Source: CAVZCC01 sp963773765 (lineage in GTDB: Bacteria > Actinomycetota > Acidimicrobiia > Acidimicrobiales > Microtrichaceae). Taken from it: 64,000 nucleotides of DNA. Below, piece after piece: positions 1 to 9,143 of the stretch (positions are counted from its first letter, which is position 1; every line of letters begins with the position of its first letter). The stretch spans positions 62,001 through 126,000 of the forward strand of contig CAVZCC010000001.1 in assembly GCA_963773765.1 (NCBI GenBank), read 5' to 3'. Made by a program: the position numbers and the translations under genes. A model generated the notes under the pieces. That model did not search any database. It was not told the DNA's origin and worked only from the letters and a program-made list of their open reading frames with translations.

Positions 1-2
1 GG

Positions 3-536
3 GACGTCGTCGGACTCCTGGCCGACCACGCCGACCACGAGGACGCCCACATCCAGCCCGTCCTCGAACGCCACCTGCCCGAGCTGGCCGGGACCATCGG
101 GACCGACCACGCCCGCCTGGAGGAACGGACCGGTTCGTTGGTGGAGGTCGCAGGACTGGTGGAGGCGGCCCGGCCTGCCGACCAGCGGGCGCTGGTGCAC
201 CACCTGTACCGGGAGCTGGCCTCGTTCACCGGCGACTACCTGCGCCACCAGGACGTGGAGGAACGCGTGGTCATGCCCGCGCTGGAGTCCGCCGTCGGGG
301 TGGAGGCCGTGCTGGGGATCCACCAGGCCATCGTCGGCTCGATCCCGCCGGAGCAGATGGCCGCCTCGCTCGCGGTCATGCTGCCGGCCATGAACCTGGA
401 GGACCGGACCGACCTGTTGGGCGGCATGCAGGCCGGTGCACCGCCCGAGGTCTTCGCCGGGGTGTGGGGGCTGGCGGGCTCCGTGCTGGACCCGGCCGAC
501 CTCCGGGCGCTCGGTCGCCGCCTGGGCCTGGACTGA
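3..536 (+). CDS. Hemerythrin (HHE) domain protein, 5'-truncated by window edge
   Basis: The reading frame is open from base 3 and stops at 536, leaving 177 visible residues; the start codon lies upstream of the window. Hemerythrin-like four-helix proteins bind a di-iron site through His and Glu/Asp and sense or store O2, NO or iron. The visible part carries spaced ligand motifs: HADHED near residue 9, a DHAR segment about 30 residues later, then HHLY, RHQDVEE and IHQAI. This is the usual HHE pattern repeated across the bundle. A strong GC hairpin follows the stop directly, so this is probably the last gene of its unit. The class is clear; the ligand sensed cannot be told. Confidence 0.8.
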   Translation, partial: DVVGLLADHADHEDAHIQPVLERHLPELAGTIGTDHARLEERTGSLVEVAGLVEAARPADQRALVHHLYRELASFTGDYLRHQDVEERVVMPALESAVGVEAVLGIHQAIVGSIPPEQMAASLAVMLPAMNLEDRTDLLGGMQAGAPPEVFAGVWGLAGSVLDPADLRALGRRLGLD

Positions 537-538
537 GG

Positions 539-566
539 GCCCCGGGGGTGCGCCCGGGCCCGGGGC
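539..566 (+). terminator. GC-rich hairpin after hemerythrin gene
   Basis: GCCCCGGG at 539-546 pairs perfectly with CCCGGGGC at 559-566 around a 12-base loop, starting two bases after the stop codon. There is no U-tract, as is common in high-GC Actinobacteria. A role in termination is inferred from position. Confidence 0.5.
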
Positions 567-595
567 GGGGCACGGGTGCACCCGGCACGCGCCGC

Positions 596-601
596 TACGG
601 T
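596..601 (+). promoter_or_regulatory. -10-like TACGGT before the monooxygenase gene
   Basis: TACGGT sits 32 bases before the proposed GTG start at 634. The same string in the same local context (GCCGCTACGGTGG) precedes the PPK2 gene at 60707. No convincing -35 element was seen. Confidence 0.4.
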
Positions 602-633
602 GGCCACAGGACCGACCGGGGGTGCAGGCGACC

Positions 634-2586
634 GTGAGCGAGGCCAGCGGACAGGCGGGCGTGGAGCCCATCACGGATGACGACGCGACGATCGCGGCCG
701 CCCTGGCGGACGTGAGCATCCCGACGCTCCTCCTGTCGTTGGTCCACATGACCGGTGACATCGCCATCCTGGACGAGCTGCCGCGGCCGGCGGGGATCTA
801 CCTCAACGAGGTGCAGGGCTTCATGTCCCCGGAGGACCAGGCCGCCGTGCGGGCCCGGGCGCTGGAGGTCATCACCGCCTACCGCGACGGCGGCTGCGTG
901 CTCCCGCCCCCGCCCGACGCCGGACGACGGTCCACCGCGATGATGAACGTGCTGGTGGCCGACGAGGTCCCCGACGAGTACGTGCCGCTGCTCCTCGAGG
1001 AGCTGGAGCTCGACGGCGTGGACGCCCGGGACGGCGACTGGGGCGCCGCCATCCCCGACGACGTGCGGGCCGGCGCCCACGTGGTGGTCATCGGCGGCGG
1101 GATGTCCGGGATCCTGGCCGGCATCCGCCTGCAGGCCGCGGGTCTCCCGTTCACCATCGTCGAGAAGAACCCGGGCGTGGGCGGCACCTGGTACGAGAAC
1201 CGCTACCCCGGCTGCCGGGTGGACGTGGGCAACCACTTCTACTGCTACTCGTTCGCGCCCAACGACGAGTGGACCGAGTTCTTCGCCCGCCAGCCCGAGC
1301 TGCAGGCCTACTTCGAACAGGTGCGTCACCGACTTCGGCGTCGGCGACCACCTCCGGTGCTCGCACGGAGGTCGTCGCCGCCCGCTGGGACGACGACCGT
1401 GCCCGTTGGACGGTGACCGTCCGCGGCGCCGACGGCGTCCAGCGAGGACCTGGAGGCCAACGCGGTCATCAGCGCGGTGGGCCAGCTGAACCGGCCCAGG
1501 CTGCCCGACATCGCCGGCCTGGAGGACTTCGGTGGCCCGGTCATGCACTCGGCCCGGTGGGTGGAGGGCACGGACCTGCGCGGGCAAGCGGGTGGCGGTG
1601 ATCGGCACCGGCGCCAGCGCCTTCCAGATCGTGCCCACCATCGCGGAGCGAGGTCGGCCACCTGACGGTGTTCCAGCGGTCCGCGCCGTGGATGTTCCCC
1701 AACCCGCACTACCACGACAAGGTGGCACCGGGCGTGCGCTGGGCGCTTCGCCACCTGCCGTACTACGGCCGGTGGTACCGGTTCCTGATCTTCTGGCCGG
1801 CGTGCGACGGCGGGCTGCCGGCCATGCGGGTCGACCCCGACTGGCCCCACCAGGACCGGGCCGTCAGCGAGGTGAACGACGCGGCCGCGGGAGGTCTTCA
1901 CCCAGTGGATGGCCGACCAGGTCGGCGACGACGCCGAGCTCCTGGCCAAGGTGGTGCCCGACTACGTGTGCCTGGGCAAGCGCACCCTGCAGGACAACGG
2001 CAGCTGGCTGGGTGCCCTCACCCGCGACGACGTGGACCTCGTCACCGAACCGATCGAACGCATCGGGTCCGACCGGATCGTGTGCACCGACGGGACCGAG
2101 GTCCCGGTGGACGTGATCATCTGCGCCACCGGGTTCCACGCCAACCGCTACCTGTGGCCGATGGAGATCACCGGCCGGGGAGGCGTGGTGCTGTCCGAGC
2201 AGTGGGGCGACCGGCCCACGGCGCTGCTGGGGATCACGGTGCCGAACTTCCCCAACCTGTTCTGCCTCTACGGGCCGGGGACCAACCTGGCCAGCGGGGG
2301 CAGCCTGATCTTCCACTCCGAGTGCCAGGTCCGGTACGTGATGGGGTGCCTGGCCCGCGTGCTCGGGGGCGGGCACCGCGCCATCGAGGTCACCGCCGAG
2401 GCGCACGACGCCTACAACGAGCGCCTGCAGGCCGAGTTGGCCACCATGGTGTGGTCGCACCCGTCCATCCGGAACAGCTGGTACCGCAACGACGACGGGG
2501 ACATCTACATCCTGTCGCCGTGGCGCCTGGTGGACTACTGGCGCTGGACCCGGGCGCCGGAGCCGGACGACTTCATCCTCACGTGA
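634..2586 (+). pseudogene. Flavin-containing Baeyer-Villiger-type monooxygenase, six reading-frame breaks
   Basis: FAD- and NADPH-dependent monooxygenase that would insert oxygen next to a ketone in cyclic or long-chain substrates. GTG 634 opens the frame. An N-terminal region of about 145 residues precedes the FAD Rossmann motif GGGMSG (residues 154-159); the family fingerprint FxGxxxHxxxW reads FGGPVMHSARW near 1531-1563, and a second Rossmann motif (VAVIGTGAS) follows. The frame is broken by an extra base at about 1324, 1364, 1440, 1585, 1652 and 1887. Removing six bases gives exactly 649 codons and a continuous family-like protein that ends SPWRLVDYW...FILT. No other decay is visible, so sequence error or very recent inactivation is more likely than an old pseudogene. 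The RlmI-like gene follows after 10 bases. Confidence 0.82.
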
Positions 2587-2596
2587 GCCGGCCCGG

Positions 2597-3859
2597 GTGA
2601 GCGCACCCCGACTCCCTCCCGGCCTGCCGGTCCCGTCCGGGCACAACCTGGCGGTTCGGATCACCAAGGACGCGGCCCGCCAGGTGCGCGCCGGTCACCC
2701 GTGGCTGTTCGACGCCTCGATCACGTCGCTCCGGTCGCCGGCCGCGGCGACGACCGCTCCGGCGGCCGGCGACCTGGCCGTGGTGTTCGGCGACGACCGC
2801 CGGTTCCTGGCCGTGGGGCTGTACGACCCCGCGTCGCCCATCCGTGTCCGCGTGCTGCACCACGGCGCCCCCCTCGCCGTGGACCGGGCCTTCTGGGCCG
2901 CGCGGCTGGCGGAGGCCTGGGACCGGCGGGGCGACCTGACCCGGTCGCCGGAGACCACGGCCTGGCGGTGGGTCCACGGCGAGAACGACCGGATGCCGGG
3001 CCTGGTGATCGACCGCTACGGATCCACCTCGGTCATCAAGCTGTACACGTCGGCGTGGATCCCGCACCTGGCCGGGGTGCTGGACGTGATGGCCGAACGG
3101 CTGGGCCCGGACACGGTGGTGCTCCGCCTCGGGCGCAACGTTGCCGCCGGGCCGACCTTCGGGCTGTCCGACGGCGCGACCATCCAGGGGCCGGTCCCGC
3201 CCGGACCGGTGCCGTTCCGGGAGCACGGCCTGCACTTCGTGGCCGACGTGGTCCACGGCCAGAAGACGGGGCACTTCCTGGACCAACGGGACAACCGGGC
3301 CCGGGTGGGCGAACGGGCCGCGGGGCGTTCCGTCCTGGACGTGTTCTGCTGCACGGGTGGGTTCAGCGTCCACGCCGCCGCCGGCGGGGCACAGGAGGTC
3401 CACGGGGTGGACCTCAGCCGCCACGCCGTGGAGGCGGCCGGGGCCAACATGGCCCGCAACCGCGACCGGCCCCCCGTGCGCGACTGCCGGTACCGGAGCA
3501 CGGTCGGCGACGCCTTCGAGGTCATGGCCCGGCTCGCGGCGGCGGGGGAGCGCTACGGGATGGTGGTGGTGGACCCGCCGTCGTTCGCGTCCAGGCAGTC
3601 CGACGTGGGGGCCGGGCTGCGGGCCTACGGTCGCCTCACCGACCTGGCCCTGGCCCTGCTCCGTCCCGGCGGCACCCTGGTCCAGGCCTCGTGCTCGGCC
3701 CGCATCTCCGCCGAGGCCTTCTTCGCCCAGATCCACGGGCGGGCCGGACGGGCCGGCGTCCGCCTGGCCGACGAGGTCCGGACCGGGCACGCCGTGGACC
3801 ACCCCGTCGGCTTCGCCCAGGGTGCCTACCTGAAGGCCCTGTTCGCCACCGTCGCCTGA
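2597..3859 (+). CDS. PUA-containing class I rRNA methyltransferase, RlmI-like
   Basis: SAM-dependent RNA cytosine-5 methyltransferase of the RlmI type, which in E. coli modifies 23S rRNA C1962. The 420-residue protein starts with a PUA-like fold (RAGHPWLF near residue 31), then the RlmI signature GQKTGHFLDQR (221-231), the SAM motif DVFCCTGGFS (248-257), DPPSF (326-330) and the catalytic cysteine in SCS (Cys366). Length is slightly above the usual 390-400 residues. GTG 2597 is chosen because the N-terminus aligns with the PUA start and lies 10 bases after the previous stop. Substrate site is inferred from family. Confidence 0.85.
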   Translation: MSAPRLPPGLPVPSGHNLAVRITKDAARQVRAGHPWLFDASITSLRSPAAATTAPAAGDLAVVFGDDRRFLAVGLYDPASPIRVRVLHHGAPLAVDRAFWAARLAEAWDRRGDLTRSPETTAWRWVHGENDRMPGLVIDRYGSTSVIKLYTSAWIPHLAGVLDVMAERLGPDTVVLRLGRNVAAGPTFGLSDGATIQGPVPPGPVPFREHGLHFVADVVHGQKTGHFLDQRDNRARVGERAAGRSVLDVFCCTGGFSVHAAAGGAQEVHGVDLSRHAVEAAGANMARNRDRPPVRDCRYRSTVGDAFEVMARLAAAGERYGMVVVDPPSFASRQSDVGAGLRAYGRLTDLALALLRPGGTLVQASCSARISAEAFFAQIHGRAGRAGVRLADEVRTGHAVDHPVGFAQGAYLKALFATVA

Positions 3860-3900
3860 CGCGCCGCCGCACCACCGGTGTGCCGTGGGACAGTGGGGCG

Positions 3901-4350
3901 GTGCCGCAACCGTTCCTGTCCGACCGCGACTGGGCCTTCGACGTGGACCCGGACCACCTCTGGGGGCGGATCGCCTCCGTGGACGAGTACGCGCGCTGGT
4001 GGCCCTGGCTCCGGCGGTTCGATCCCGCCGGCGGGTTGAGCGAGGGCGCGCGGTGGCGGTGCGAGGTGGCACCGCCGCTTCCGTACCTGGTCCGCTTCAC
4101 GGTGCACCTGGACCACATCGAGCACGGCAGGGAGGCCCACGCCACCGTCACCGGCGACGTCCGGGGCGAGGCCACCCTCACGGTGGCCTCCACCGTCCAC
4201 GGCGGCAGCCGGGCCCGCCTCCGCTCCCGGCTGGCCCCGGCCAACCCCCTGCTGCGCAGCGTCGGTCGCATGGCGCGTCCGGTGGTGGAGTGGGGGCACG
4301 ACTGGGTGCTGGACCAGGGCCGGCGCCAGTTCGTGAGCCGGGCCTTCTGA
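3901..4350 (+). CDS. SRPBCC (START-like) family protein
   Basis: Small 149-residue protein with a START/polyketide-cyclase type fold, a helix-grip pocket that binds hydrophobic ligands. Visible features are the N-terminal segment DPDHLWGRIASVDEYARWW typical of polyketide-cyclase-like sequences, a central beta-rich stretch and a C-terminal amphipathic helix (EWGHDWVLDQGRRQF). GTG 3901 is chosen because it places this pattern at the usual distance from the N-terminus. It is convergent with the ABC transporter genes, 19 bases away. Ligand unknown. Confidence 0.65.
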   Translation: MPQPFLSDRDWAFDVDPDHLWGRIASVDEYARWWPWLRRFDPAGGLSEGARWRCEVAPPLPYLVRFTVHLDHIEHGREAHATVTGDVRGEATLTVASTVHGGSRARLRSRLAPANPLLRSVGRMARPVVEWGHDWVLDQGRRQFVSRAF

Positions 4351-4369
4351 CCGGGAACCGGGGTGCCGC

Positions 4370-5095
4370 TCAGGCGCCGCCGTGGCGGTCGTCGGGGGAC
4401 AGCCGCTCGGGCAGGTCCGAGGCCGGACCGTCGTGCACCAGCTCGCCGTTGGCCAGCATGATCCCCCGCTCGAACCGCTCGATCACGTCCGGGTCATGGG
4501 TCGCGACGACCACGGTCGCGCCGTCGGCGCGCACCTCGTCCAGGATCTCCAGCAGCGCGAGACGGCCGGGGGCGTCCAGGCCGACGAAGGGCTCGTCCAC
4601 CAGCAGCAGCGAGAAGGGCCGGGCCAGCGCCACGGCGATGGCGGTCTTCTGGCGGAGGCCGCGGCTGAACTGTGAGGGCAGCTGGTCCTCCCGGCCCCGC
4701 AGGCCGATCCGGTCCACCAGCTCCTCCAACTCCTCGCTCCATCCGGGGCCGCCGTGCATCCGGTTGATGTACTCCAGGTGTTCCTTGACGCTCAGGTCGT
4801 CGTACAGGACGGGGTTGTCCGGCAGCCACGACCGCCACGACCGGGCCTGCAGGGTGTTGTTGCCGAGCCCGTGGACCAGGACCTCGCCCTCGGTCGGCTC
4901 CAGGACACCGGCGGCCAGGCTGAGCAGGGTGGACTTGCCGGAGCCGTTGTGGCCGACCAGCACCACGGACTGTCCCTCCGGCACCTCCAGGTCGACCTCC
5001 TCCAGGGCGGCCACGTCGCCGTAGTACTTGGAGAGGCCCACCACCTCCAGGGCCGGGGGCGTGACCGGCTCGGGGGCTCGGCTGGTGCGGCTCAT
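4370..5095 (-). CDS. ABC transporter ATP-binding protein
   Basis: Nucleotide-binding subunit of an ABC exporter, 241 residues. Walker A (GHNGSGKST), an ABC signature in the variant form FSRGLRQK, Walker B (LLLVDEPF) and the H-loop (VVATHD) are all present. The LSGGQ motif is thus replaced by FSRGL, as seen in several ABC-2 type drug or bacteriocin exporters. ATG 5095 is the only in-frame start that begins at the domain edge (MSRTSRAPEP). The gene follows its membrane partner by 56 bases, and the two probably form one transporter. Substrate cannot be deduced. Confidence 0.85.
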   Translation of the reverse strand: MSRTSRAPEPVTPPALEVVGLSKYYGDVAALEEVDLEVPEGQSVVLVGHNGSGKSTLLSLAAGVLEPTEGEVLVHGLGNNTLQARSWRSWLPDNPVLYDDLSVKEHLEYINRMHGGPGWSEELEELVDRIGLRGREDQLPSQFSRGLRQKTAIAVALARPFSLLLVDEPFVGLDAPGRLALLEILDEVRADGATVVVATHDPDVIERFERGIMLANGELVHDGPASDLPERLSPDDRHGGA

Positions 5096-5150
5096 GTGGT
5101 GCTCCGGGGATCGTTCGGGGACGGGGCCGGACGGGACGGTGCGGGGGCGG

Positions 5151-6791
5151 TCATGCCGGGGACCTCCCCATGCCGGCCTCGGCCATGGACCGGTGCAGGT
5201 CCGCCCGGAAGCGGACCCACAGGAACACCACGGCGCACAGCAGGGCGACGGGCACGGCGGTGGTGGCGACCACCGCGACCGGGTCGGTCCCGTCACGGGC
5301 CGCGCCACGGGCGACCAGCACGGGCACCAGGCCGATGACGGCGATCAGGGGGGGCCACACGGTCCGGAAGAGGAGGCGGGGGCCGGCGACCTCGGGAGGG
5401 ATGAAGGCCTCCTGGGAGCTCTCCAGGATCGCCTCGGACACCACCGTCACCGCTGCGCCGCACACCCCGGCCACGGCTCCCGGGAGGATGGCCATCAGGC
5501 CCACCCGCAGCACCTCGGGATCGGGGCCCACCGCGTAGGCGGCACCCACCGCCACCAACCCGACGCCGACCATCACGATCACCGGCTCGGCCAGGTGCCG
5601 CAGGAGGATGAGGCCCTCGGGCTCGGGACGGGCGGAGAGCAGTCCGGGGTGGTCGATGTCCTGGGCCAGTGGCTCGGTGGCGTCCAGTGCGGCGACATAG
5701 GTGGCCAGTCCGGCCACCAGGATCAGGGGGGTGGTGCCGCCCCACATGCCGCGGAGCGCCAGGCCCACCGCGGCACCCAGGACGAGGACCCGACCGACGC
5801 GGACCACGGGCCACCGGGCCACGCTGCGCAGGTCCCGGGCCAGGACCGGGAACCTGCGGGCGACGGGCCCGGGCAGGCCGGGGAACCAGGGGCGGCCCCG
5901 GGGGCGCTCGGACGCCAGCTGCCGCCGGAGCAGCACCACGGTGCGCAGGTCCTGTTGGGTGACGGCGAAGCGGAGCTGGCCCACCAGGGCGGTCCGGCGG
6001 CGGGCCTGCTCCACCGACAGCCCGCCGATGACGAGCACCCCGATGACGGACAGGACGACCGCCACCGCGACCGGCACCAGGGACACCGGGTCGAAGCCGA
6101 GCGGCCAGACCACCACCCGCCCCAGGACGGTCAGGGGCGCGGTCGGGCCGTACCCGGCCACGTCCGCGATGGACCATGCCAGCAGGAGCCACCCCGCCAG
6201 GAGCGGCACCCATCGGGGCACCAGGCGGCTGGAGGTCACCAGGCCGGCGCCGAGCGACAACGCCGCCACGGCGGCACCGAACACGGCACCACTGGCGAAC
6301 CAGGGCAACGCTGCGCCGCTCAGGCGCTGGTCCATGAGCCCGGCGGCCAGGCCCCCGACGACCACGCCGGCGAGGACGCCGTAGCCCAGGATGCCGATGG
6401 TGGGCCGACGCAGGGTGGTGCCGCGGTCGATGGGGGCGAGCAGGAGGTGGTGCACGTCGGCCGCCTCCAGGGCGACCGGACCGCCCCGCGACCCGGAGCG
6501 GATGCCCACCAGGAGGACGGCGGCGGCCAGCAGGCCGAACCAGGCAGGTCCCTCCTCCAGCACCCGGGTGGTGCCGGCCGGGTCGAGCTTGGTGTCGCCC
6601 ACCAGTCCGGACGCGAAGACCACCACGACGATGGCGGCCAGGGCCGTGGTGTAGGCCCGGTACGCCATCTCGCCCCACTGCTGGTCACCCATGCGCCGCC
6701 GTCGGCGTCGGCCGCGCAGGTCGGCCAGCGCCTGGCGCTCCTCGGGGGTGTCCACCAGGGACTCGGTCGTCACTTCCCCCGATTCTTCCAA
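5151..6791 (-). CDS. Multi-pass membrane protein, probable ABC transporter permease
   Basis: 546-residue protein with a charged cytoplasmic N-terminus (a run of Arg residues near 27-33) followed by about a dozen hydrophobic segments separated by short loops. It shows no recognisable catalytic motif. It lies directly upstream of the ATP-binding gene on the same strand, which supports a permease role. The central loop (VEQARRRTALVGQLRF, QQDLRTVVLLRRQ) resembles the cytoplasmic loop of two-module ABC-2 type permeases. ATG 6791 is taken as start. Function is inferred from topology and neighbour only. Confidence 0.65.
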   Translation of the reverse strand: MEESGEVTTESLVDTPEERQALADLRGRRRRRRMGDQQWGEMAYRAYTTALAAIVVVVFASGLVGDTKLDPAGTTRVLEEGPAWFGLLAAAVLLVGIRSGSRGGPVALEAADVHHLLLAPIDRGTTLRRPTIGILGYGVLAGVVVGGLAAGLMDQRLSGAALPWFASGAVFGAAVAALSLGAGLVTSSRLVPRWVPLLAGWLLLAWSIADVAGYGPTAPLTVLGRVVVWPLGFDPVSLVPVAVAVVLSVIGVLVIGGLSVEQARRRTALVGQLRFAVTQQDLRTVVLLRRQLASERPRGRPWFPGLPGPVARRFPVLARDLRSVARWPVVRVGRVLVLGAAVGLALRGMWGGTTPLILVAGLATYVAALDATEPLAQDIDHPGLLSARPEPEGLILLRHLAEPVIVMVGVGLVAVGAAYAVGPDPEVLRVGLMAILPGAVAGVCGAAVTVVSEAILESSQEAFIPPEVAGPRLLFRTVWPPLIAVIGLVPVLVARGAARDGTDPVAVVATTAVPVALLCAVVFLWVRFRADLHRSMAEAGMGRSPA

Positions 6792-6820
6792 CCGGCGGCG
6801 GGGACCGACGAATCCGGCTG

Positions 6821-7525
6821 TCAGTCCGGCCGTCGCCCCAGCGCGATCACGGCCGGGAAGAGCCGGTGGTTCTCCTTGTGGACGTGCAGGTGGGTGTCGG
6901 CCTCCAGCTCGGACAGGCCCCGGTAGAGGGCCCGGTAGCTGGCGCAGCCGTCCTCCGGTGCGGTGTACCCGCCGGTCCGCTCCCGCAGCAACGCGAGGAG
7001 ATCACCGACCCGATCGTGCTCGGCCAGCATCACCGCGATGGGGTCCCTGACGCTTCCCGTGGGGGTCCCGCGGTGGGGGGTGGCGCCGTCCAGGGCCCGA
7101 ACCATGGGGAACAGGACCCGTTCCTCCTTCAGGAGGTGGGGCTCCAGGTCGTCCCGGAGGGCACCGAACGCGGCGGCGACCCCGGCCAGCTCGGGGTGGC
7201 GCAGGCCGTGCACGGCGGTCACCTTGTCCATGAGCGCGCCCAGGCGGGGGAGCTCGCGGTGCAGGGAGGCGTGGTGGGTCTCCTCCAGGTGGTCCACCAG
7301 GTGGGGGGGATCCATGGTGGCCCAGTCGGCCGGCGGTTCGGGAGCCAGCGCGCCCAACTCCCGCACCACCTCGTCGGCGTCGAGCCCCGCCTGCTCGGAG
7401 GCCTCGAGGACGGAACGGTCGCCGTGACAGCAGTAGTCGAGGCCCAGGCGCTCGAACACGCGGGCCGTCGCCGGCCGTGCCGTCACCAGGTCACCCAGGG
7501 ATGTCCCCGCGTCGATGGAGCTCAT
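6821..7525 (-). CDS. ric: Iron-sulfur cluster repair di-iron protein (RIC/YtfE/ScdA family)
   Basis: 234-residue RIC protein that repairs iron-sulfur clusters damaged by nitric oxide or peroxide by supplying iron from a di-iron site. The N-terminal ScdA domain carries the CCHG motif (Cys32-Cys33) after the family helix LVTARPATARVFERLGLDY. The hemerythrin domain follows with HLEETHH, HLLKEERVLFP, AEHDRV and HLHVHKENHRLFP ligands. ATG 7525 overlaps the YwiC-like stop (ATGA), so the two are co-translated. With the upstream Rrf2 regulator this fits an NO-responsive operon; that link is known from E. coli NsrR/YtfE and is inferred here. Confidence 0.9.
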   Translation of the reverse strand: MSSIDAGTSLGDLVTARPATARVFERLGLDYCCHGDRSVLEASEQAGLDADEVVRELGALAPEPPADWATMDPPHLVDHLEETHHASLHRELPRLGALMDKVTAVHGLRHPELAGVAAAFGALRDDLEPHLLKEERVLFPMVRALDGATPHRGTPTGSVRDPIAVMLAEHDRVGDLLALLRERTGGYTAPEDGCASYRALYRGLSELEADTHLHVHKENHRLFPAVIALGRRPD

Positions 7526-8343
7526 GTCATTCCTCCCGTTCCCCAGGCCCAGTGGACGCCGGCGGCGGTGACGAGCACCACGGCGAACCCGAGCAGCATC
7601 TGGCGTGCACCCAGGACCGCCACCCGGTGCGGCGGCCGGTGTGCCGTGATCCGTTGCACCGCGACCACCCCACCCACCGCAACGGCACCGGCCAGCAGCG
7701 AGCGCTGTGCCATCACCGCGGTCGCGGCCAGCCCCATGGCGGCCAGGTCGGCCCGCAGGAGCGTGGTGGTGTCCACGGCACGGTGGTGCAGGCCGGCGAT
7801 CACGGCGCGGACCGCGGGGATGGAGGTCACGGCCCTGGCCGCGGGGATGAGCCACACTCCGGCCGCCAGCGCCGTGGGTGCGCCGTCCGCCAGCACGATC
7901 ATGGCCGCCACGCCGCTGATCCCGACGGCGCCGGCCAGTTCCGGGACCAGGCGACGGCTCCGGGACCGCATGTCGAACCAGAGCTCGAGCCCCACCAGCG
8001 GGGCGACGAGCAGCAGGGGCCACCAGAACGCACCGTCGGCCAGGGCCACGGCGGCGATCCCCAGCGCGCCCAGCGCGACGAGTTCGACACCGGCCACGGC
8101 GGCGGCGACCCTGGTCCGGCGCAGGGCCCGACCCCGCCGGAGGTCCACCAGGAGCGTCTTCACCGGGGTGCGCGACACGAACCCCAGCACTGCCGCCGCG
8201 GCCAGGCACCACCCGGCCGCCCCCGGGGCCACCAGCAGGCCCAGGAGCGCGGGCTCGAGCGTGAGCCCCCATCCGCCGTGCTCGGCCGGCACCGCGACGG
8301 CCCGCAGGTCCGACCGGGGGGCCGGTGCCACGTCGGTGCTCAC
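7522..8343 (-). CDS. YwiC-like membrane protein
   Basis: 273-residue polytopic membrane protein with the YwiC signature PAEHGGWGL near residue 19 and about eight hydrophobic helices. YwiC-like proteins have no proven activity but often lie beside genes for anaerobic or nitrogen-oxide respiration, as ywiC does beside fnr and narK in Bacillus subtilis. Its stop overlaps the RIC start and it follows the ferredoxin gene by 18 bases, so it belongs to the same operon. A role in NO or nitrite metabolism is inferred from this context. Confidence 0.8.
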   Translation of the reverse strand: MSTDVAPAPRSDLRAVAVPAEHGGWGLTLEPALLGLLVAPGAAGWCLAAAAVLGFVSRTPVKTLLVDLRRGRALRRTRVAAAVAGVELVALGALGIAAVALADGAFWWPLLLVAPLVGLELWFDMRSRSRRLVPELAGAVGISGVAAMIVLADGAPTALAAGVWLIPAARAVTSIPAVRAVIAGLHHRAVDTTTLLRADLAAMGLAATAVMAQRSLLAGAVAVGGVVAVQRITAHRPPHRVAVLGARQMLLGFAVVLVTAAGVHWAWGTGGMT

Positions 8344-8361
8344 GACGCCCTCACCGCGCGC

Positions 8362-8637
8362 TCATGGGGTGCCGGAGCGGGTGTCGGAGCGGGAGCGGAT
8401 CATCTCGACCCAGTACTCGTCGGGCGGGCCCACGAAGGTGATGGCCGACTGGGGACACACCGACGCTCCCAGCCAGGCCGCCTCGGCCAGCTCGGCCGGC
8501 ACCTCCAGCAGGTGGAGGTCGACGCAACCGTCCTCGTCCAGGTCGTAGACGGCGGGCGCGAACCGGTGGCACAGGCCCCATCCCTGGCACAGCGACGGAT
8601 GGACCTTGACCCGGACCGTCCCATCGGCGGCATCCAT
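8362..8637 (-). CDS. Single-cluster ferredoxin
   Basis: 91-residue ferredoxin with Cys17-x5-Cys23 and a CP motif at Cys61, the pattern of actinobacterial 3Fe-4S (or 4Fe-4S) ferredoxins that feed P450s and other oxidoreductases. An additional Cys lies at position 38. ATG 8637 is chosen because it overlaps the Rrf2 stop by one base (TGATG), implying translational coupling. No P450 is adjacent, so the electron partner is unknown; placement in the NO-stress operon suggests a reductive repair or detoxification role. Confidence 0.85.
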   Translation of the reverse strand: MDAADGTVRVKVHPSLCQGWGLCHRFAPAVYDLDEDGCVDLHLLEVPAELAEAAWLGASVCPQSAITFVGPPDEYWVEMIRSRSDTRSGTP

Positions 8638-9059
8638 CAGGCCGCTCCGGTGAGGGAGGCCAGCGAGGTGCGCGACATCTCGGCGGTGAGCTGGCCCCGG
8701 GCCCGGGACCACGGCACGTGCAGGGCGCACGTGCCGCCCCCGGCGCAGGTCCGTTCCTCCAGGACGCACCGACCCGTGTCGGTGGGTCCTTCCACCGCCT
8801 CGATGACCTGCAGCACGCTGAGGTCCGCCAGGTCCGCCACGACGACGTAGCCGCCCGTGGGGCCGGGCTCGGACCGGACCCATCCCCGGGCCAGCAGGGG
8901 TGACATGACCTGGGTCAGGAACCCCGCGGTGGTGCCCACGGAGCGGGCCAGGTCGGCGGCCTTGGCCCGCGGCGGCGGATCCGCCGTGCCGGCCCGGCGG
9001 TCCAGCTCCAGCAACGCCCGGGTGGCCAGGTCCGCCTTGCGGGTGATCTCAAGTCGCAT
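8637..9059 (-). CDS. Rrf2 family iron-sulfur transcriptional regulator (NsrR/IscR-like)
   Basis: 140-residue winged-helix regulator beginning MRLEITRKADLATRALLEL, the canonical Rrf2 recognition-helix start. Three cysteines, Cys98, Cys105 and Cys111 in RCVLEERTCAGGGTC, match the cluster-binding loop of NsrR and IscR. It is the first gene of the operon with ferredoxin, YwiC-like and RIC genes. RIC/YtfE is a classic NsrR target, so NO sensing is the best guess. Autoregulation is likely but I found no clear palindrome in the 116-base region shared with the divergent gene. Confidence 0.85.
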   Translation of the reverse strand: MRLEITRKADLATRALLELDRRAGTADPPPRAKAADLARSVGTTAGFLTQVMSPLLARGWVRSEPGPTGGYVVVADLADLSVLQVIEAVEGPTDTGRCVLEERTCAGGGTCALHVPWSRARGQLTAEMSRTSLASLTGAA

Positions 9060-9143
9060 AGTGGGAGACTAAGGGATTGCGTGGTGTCAGGGCGACGGTC
9101 GGAGCGGGGTCATCGGTCACGGCTGCGGCGGCGACGGTTGGCG

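Noticed and set aside
1310..1895. Programmed +1 frameshifting as the explanation for the broken monooxygenase
   Set aside because: The slip sites share no common heptamer or downstream structure, and six programmed shifts in one gene would be unprecedented.
5028..6926. 632-codon open frame on the plus strand opposite the permease gene
   Set aside because: His/Gly/Gln-rich antisense shadow of a well-supported membrane protein.
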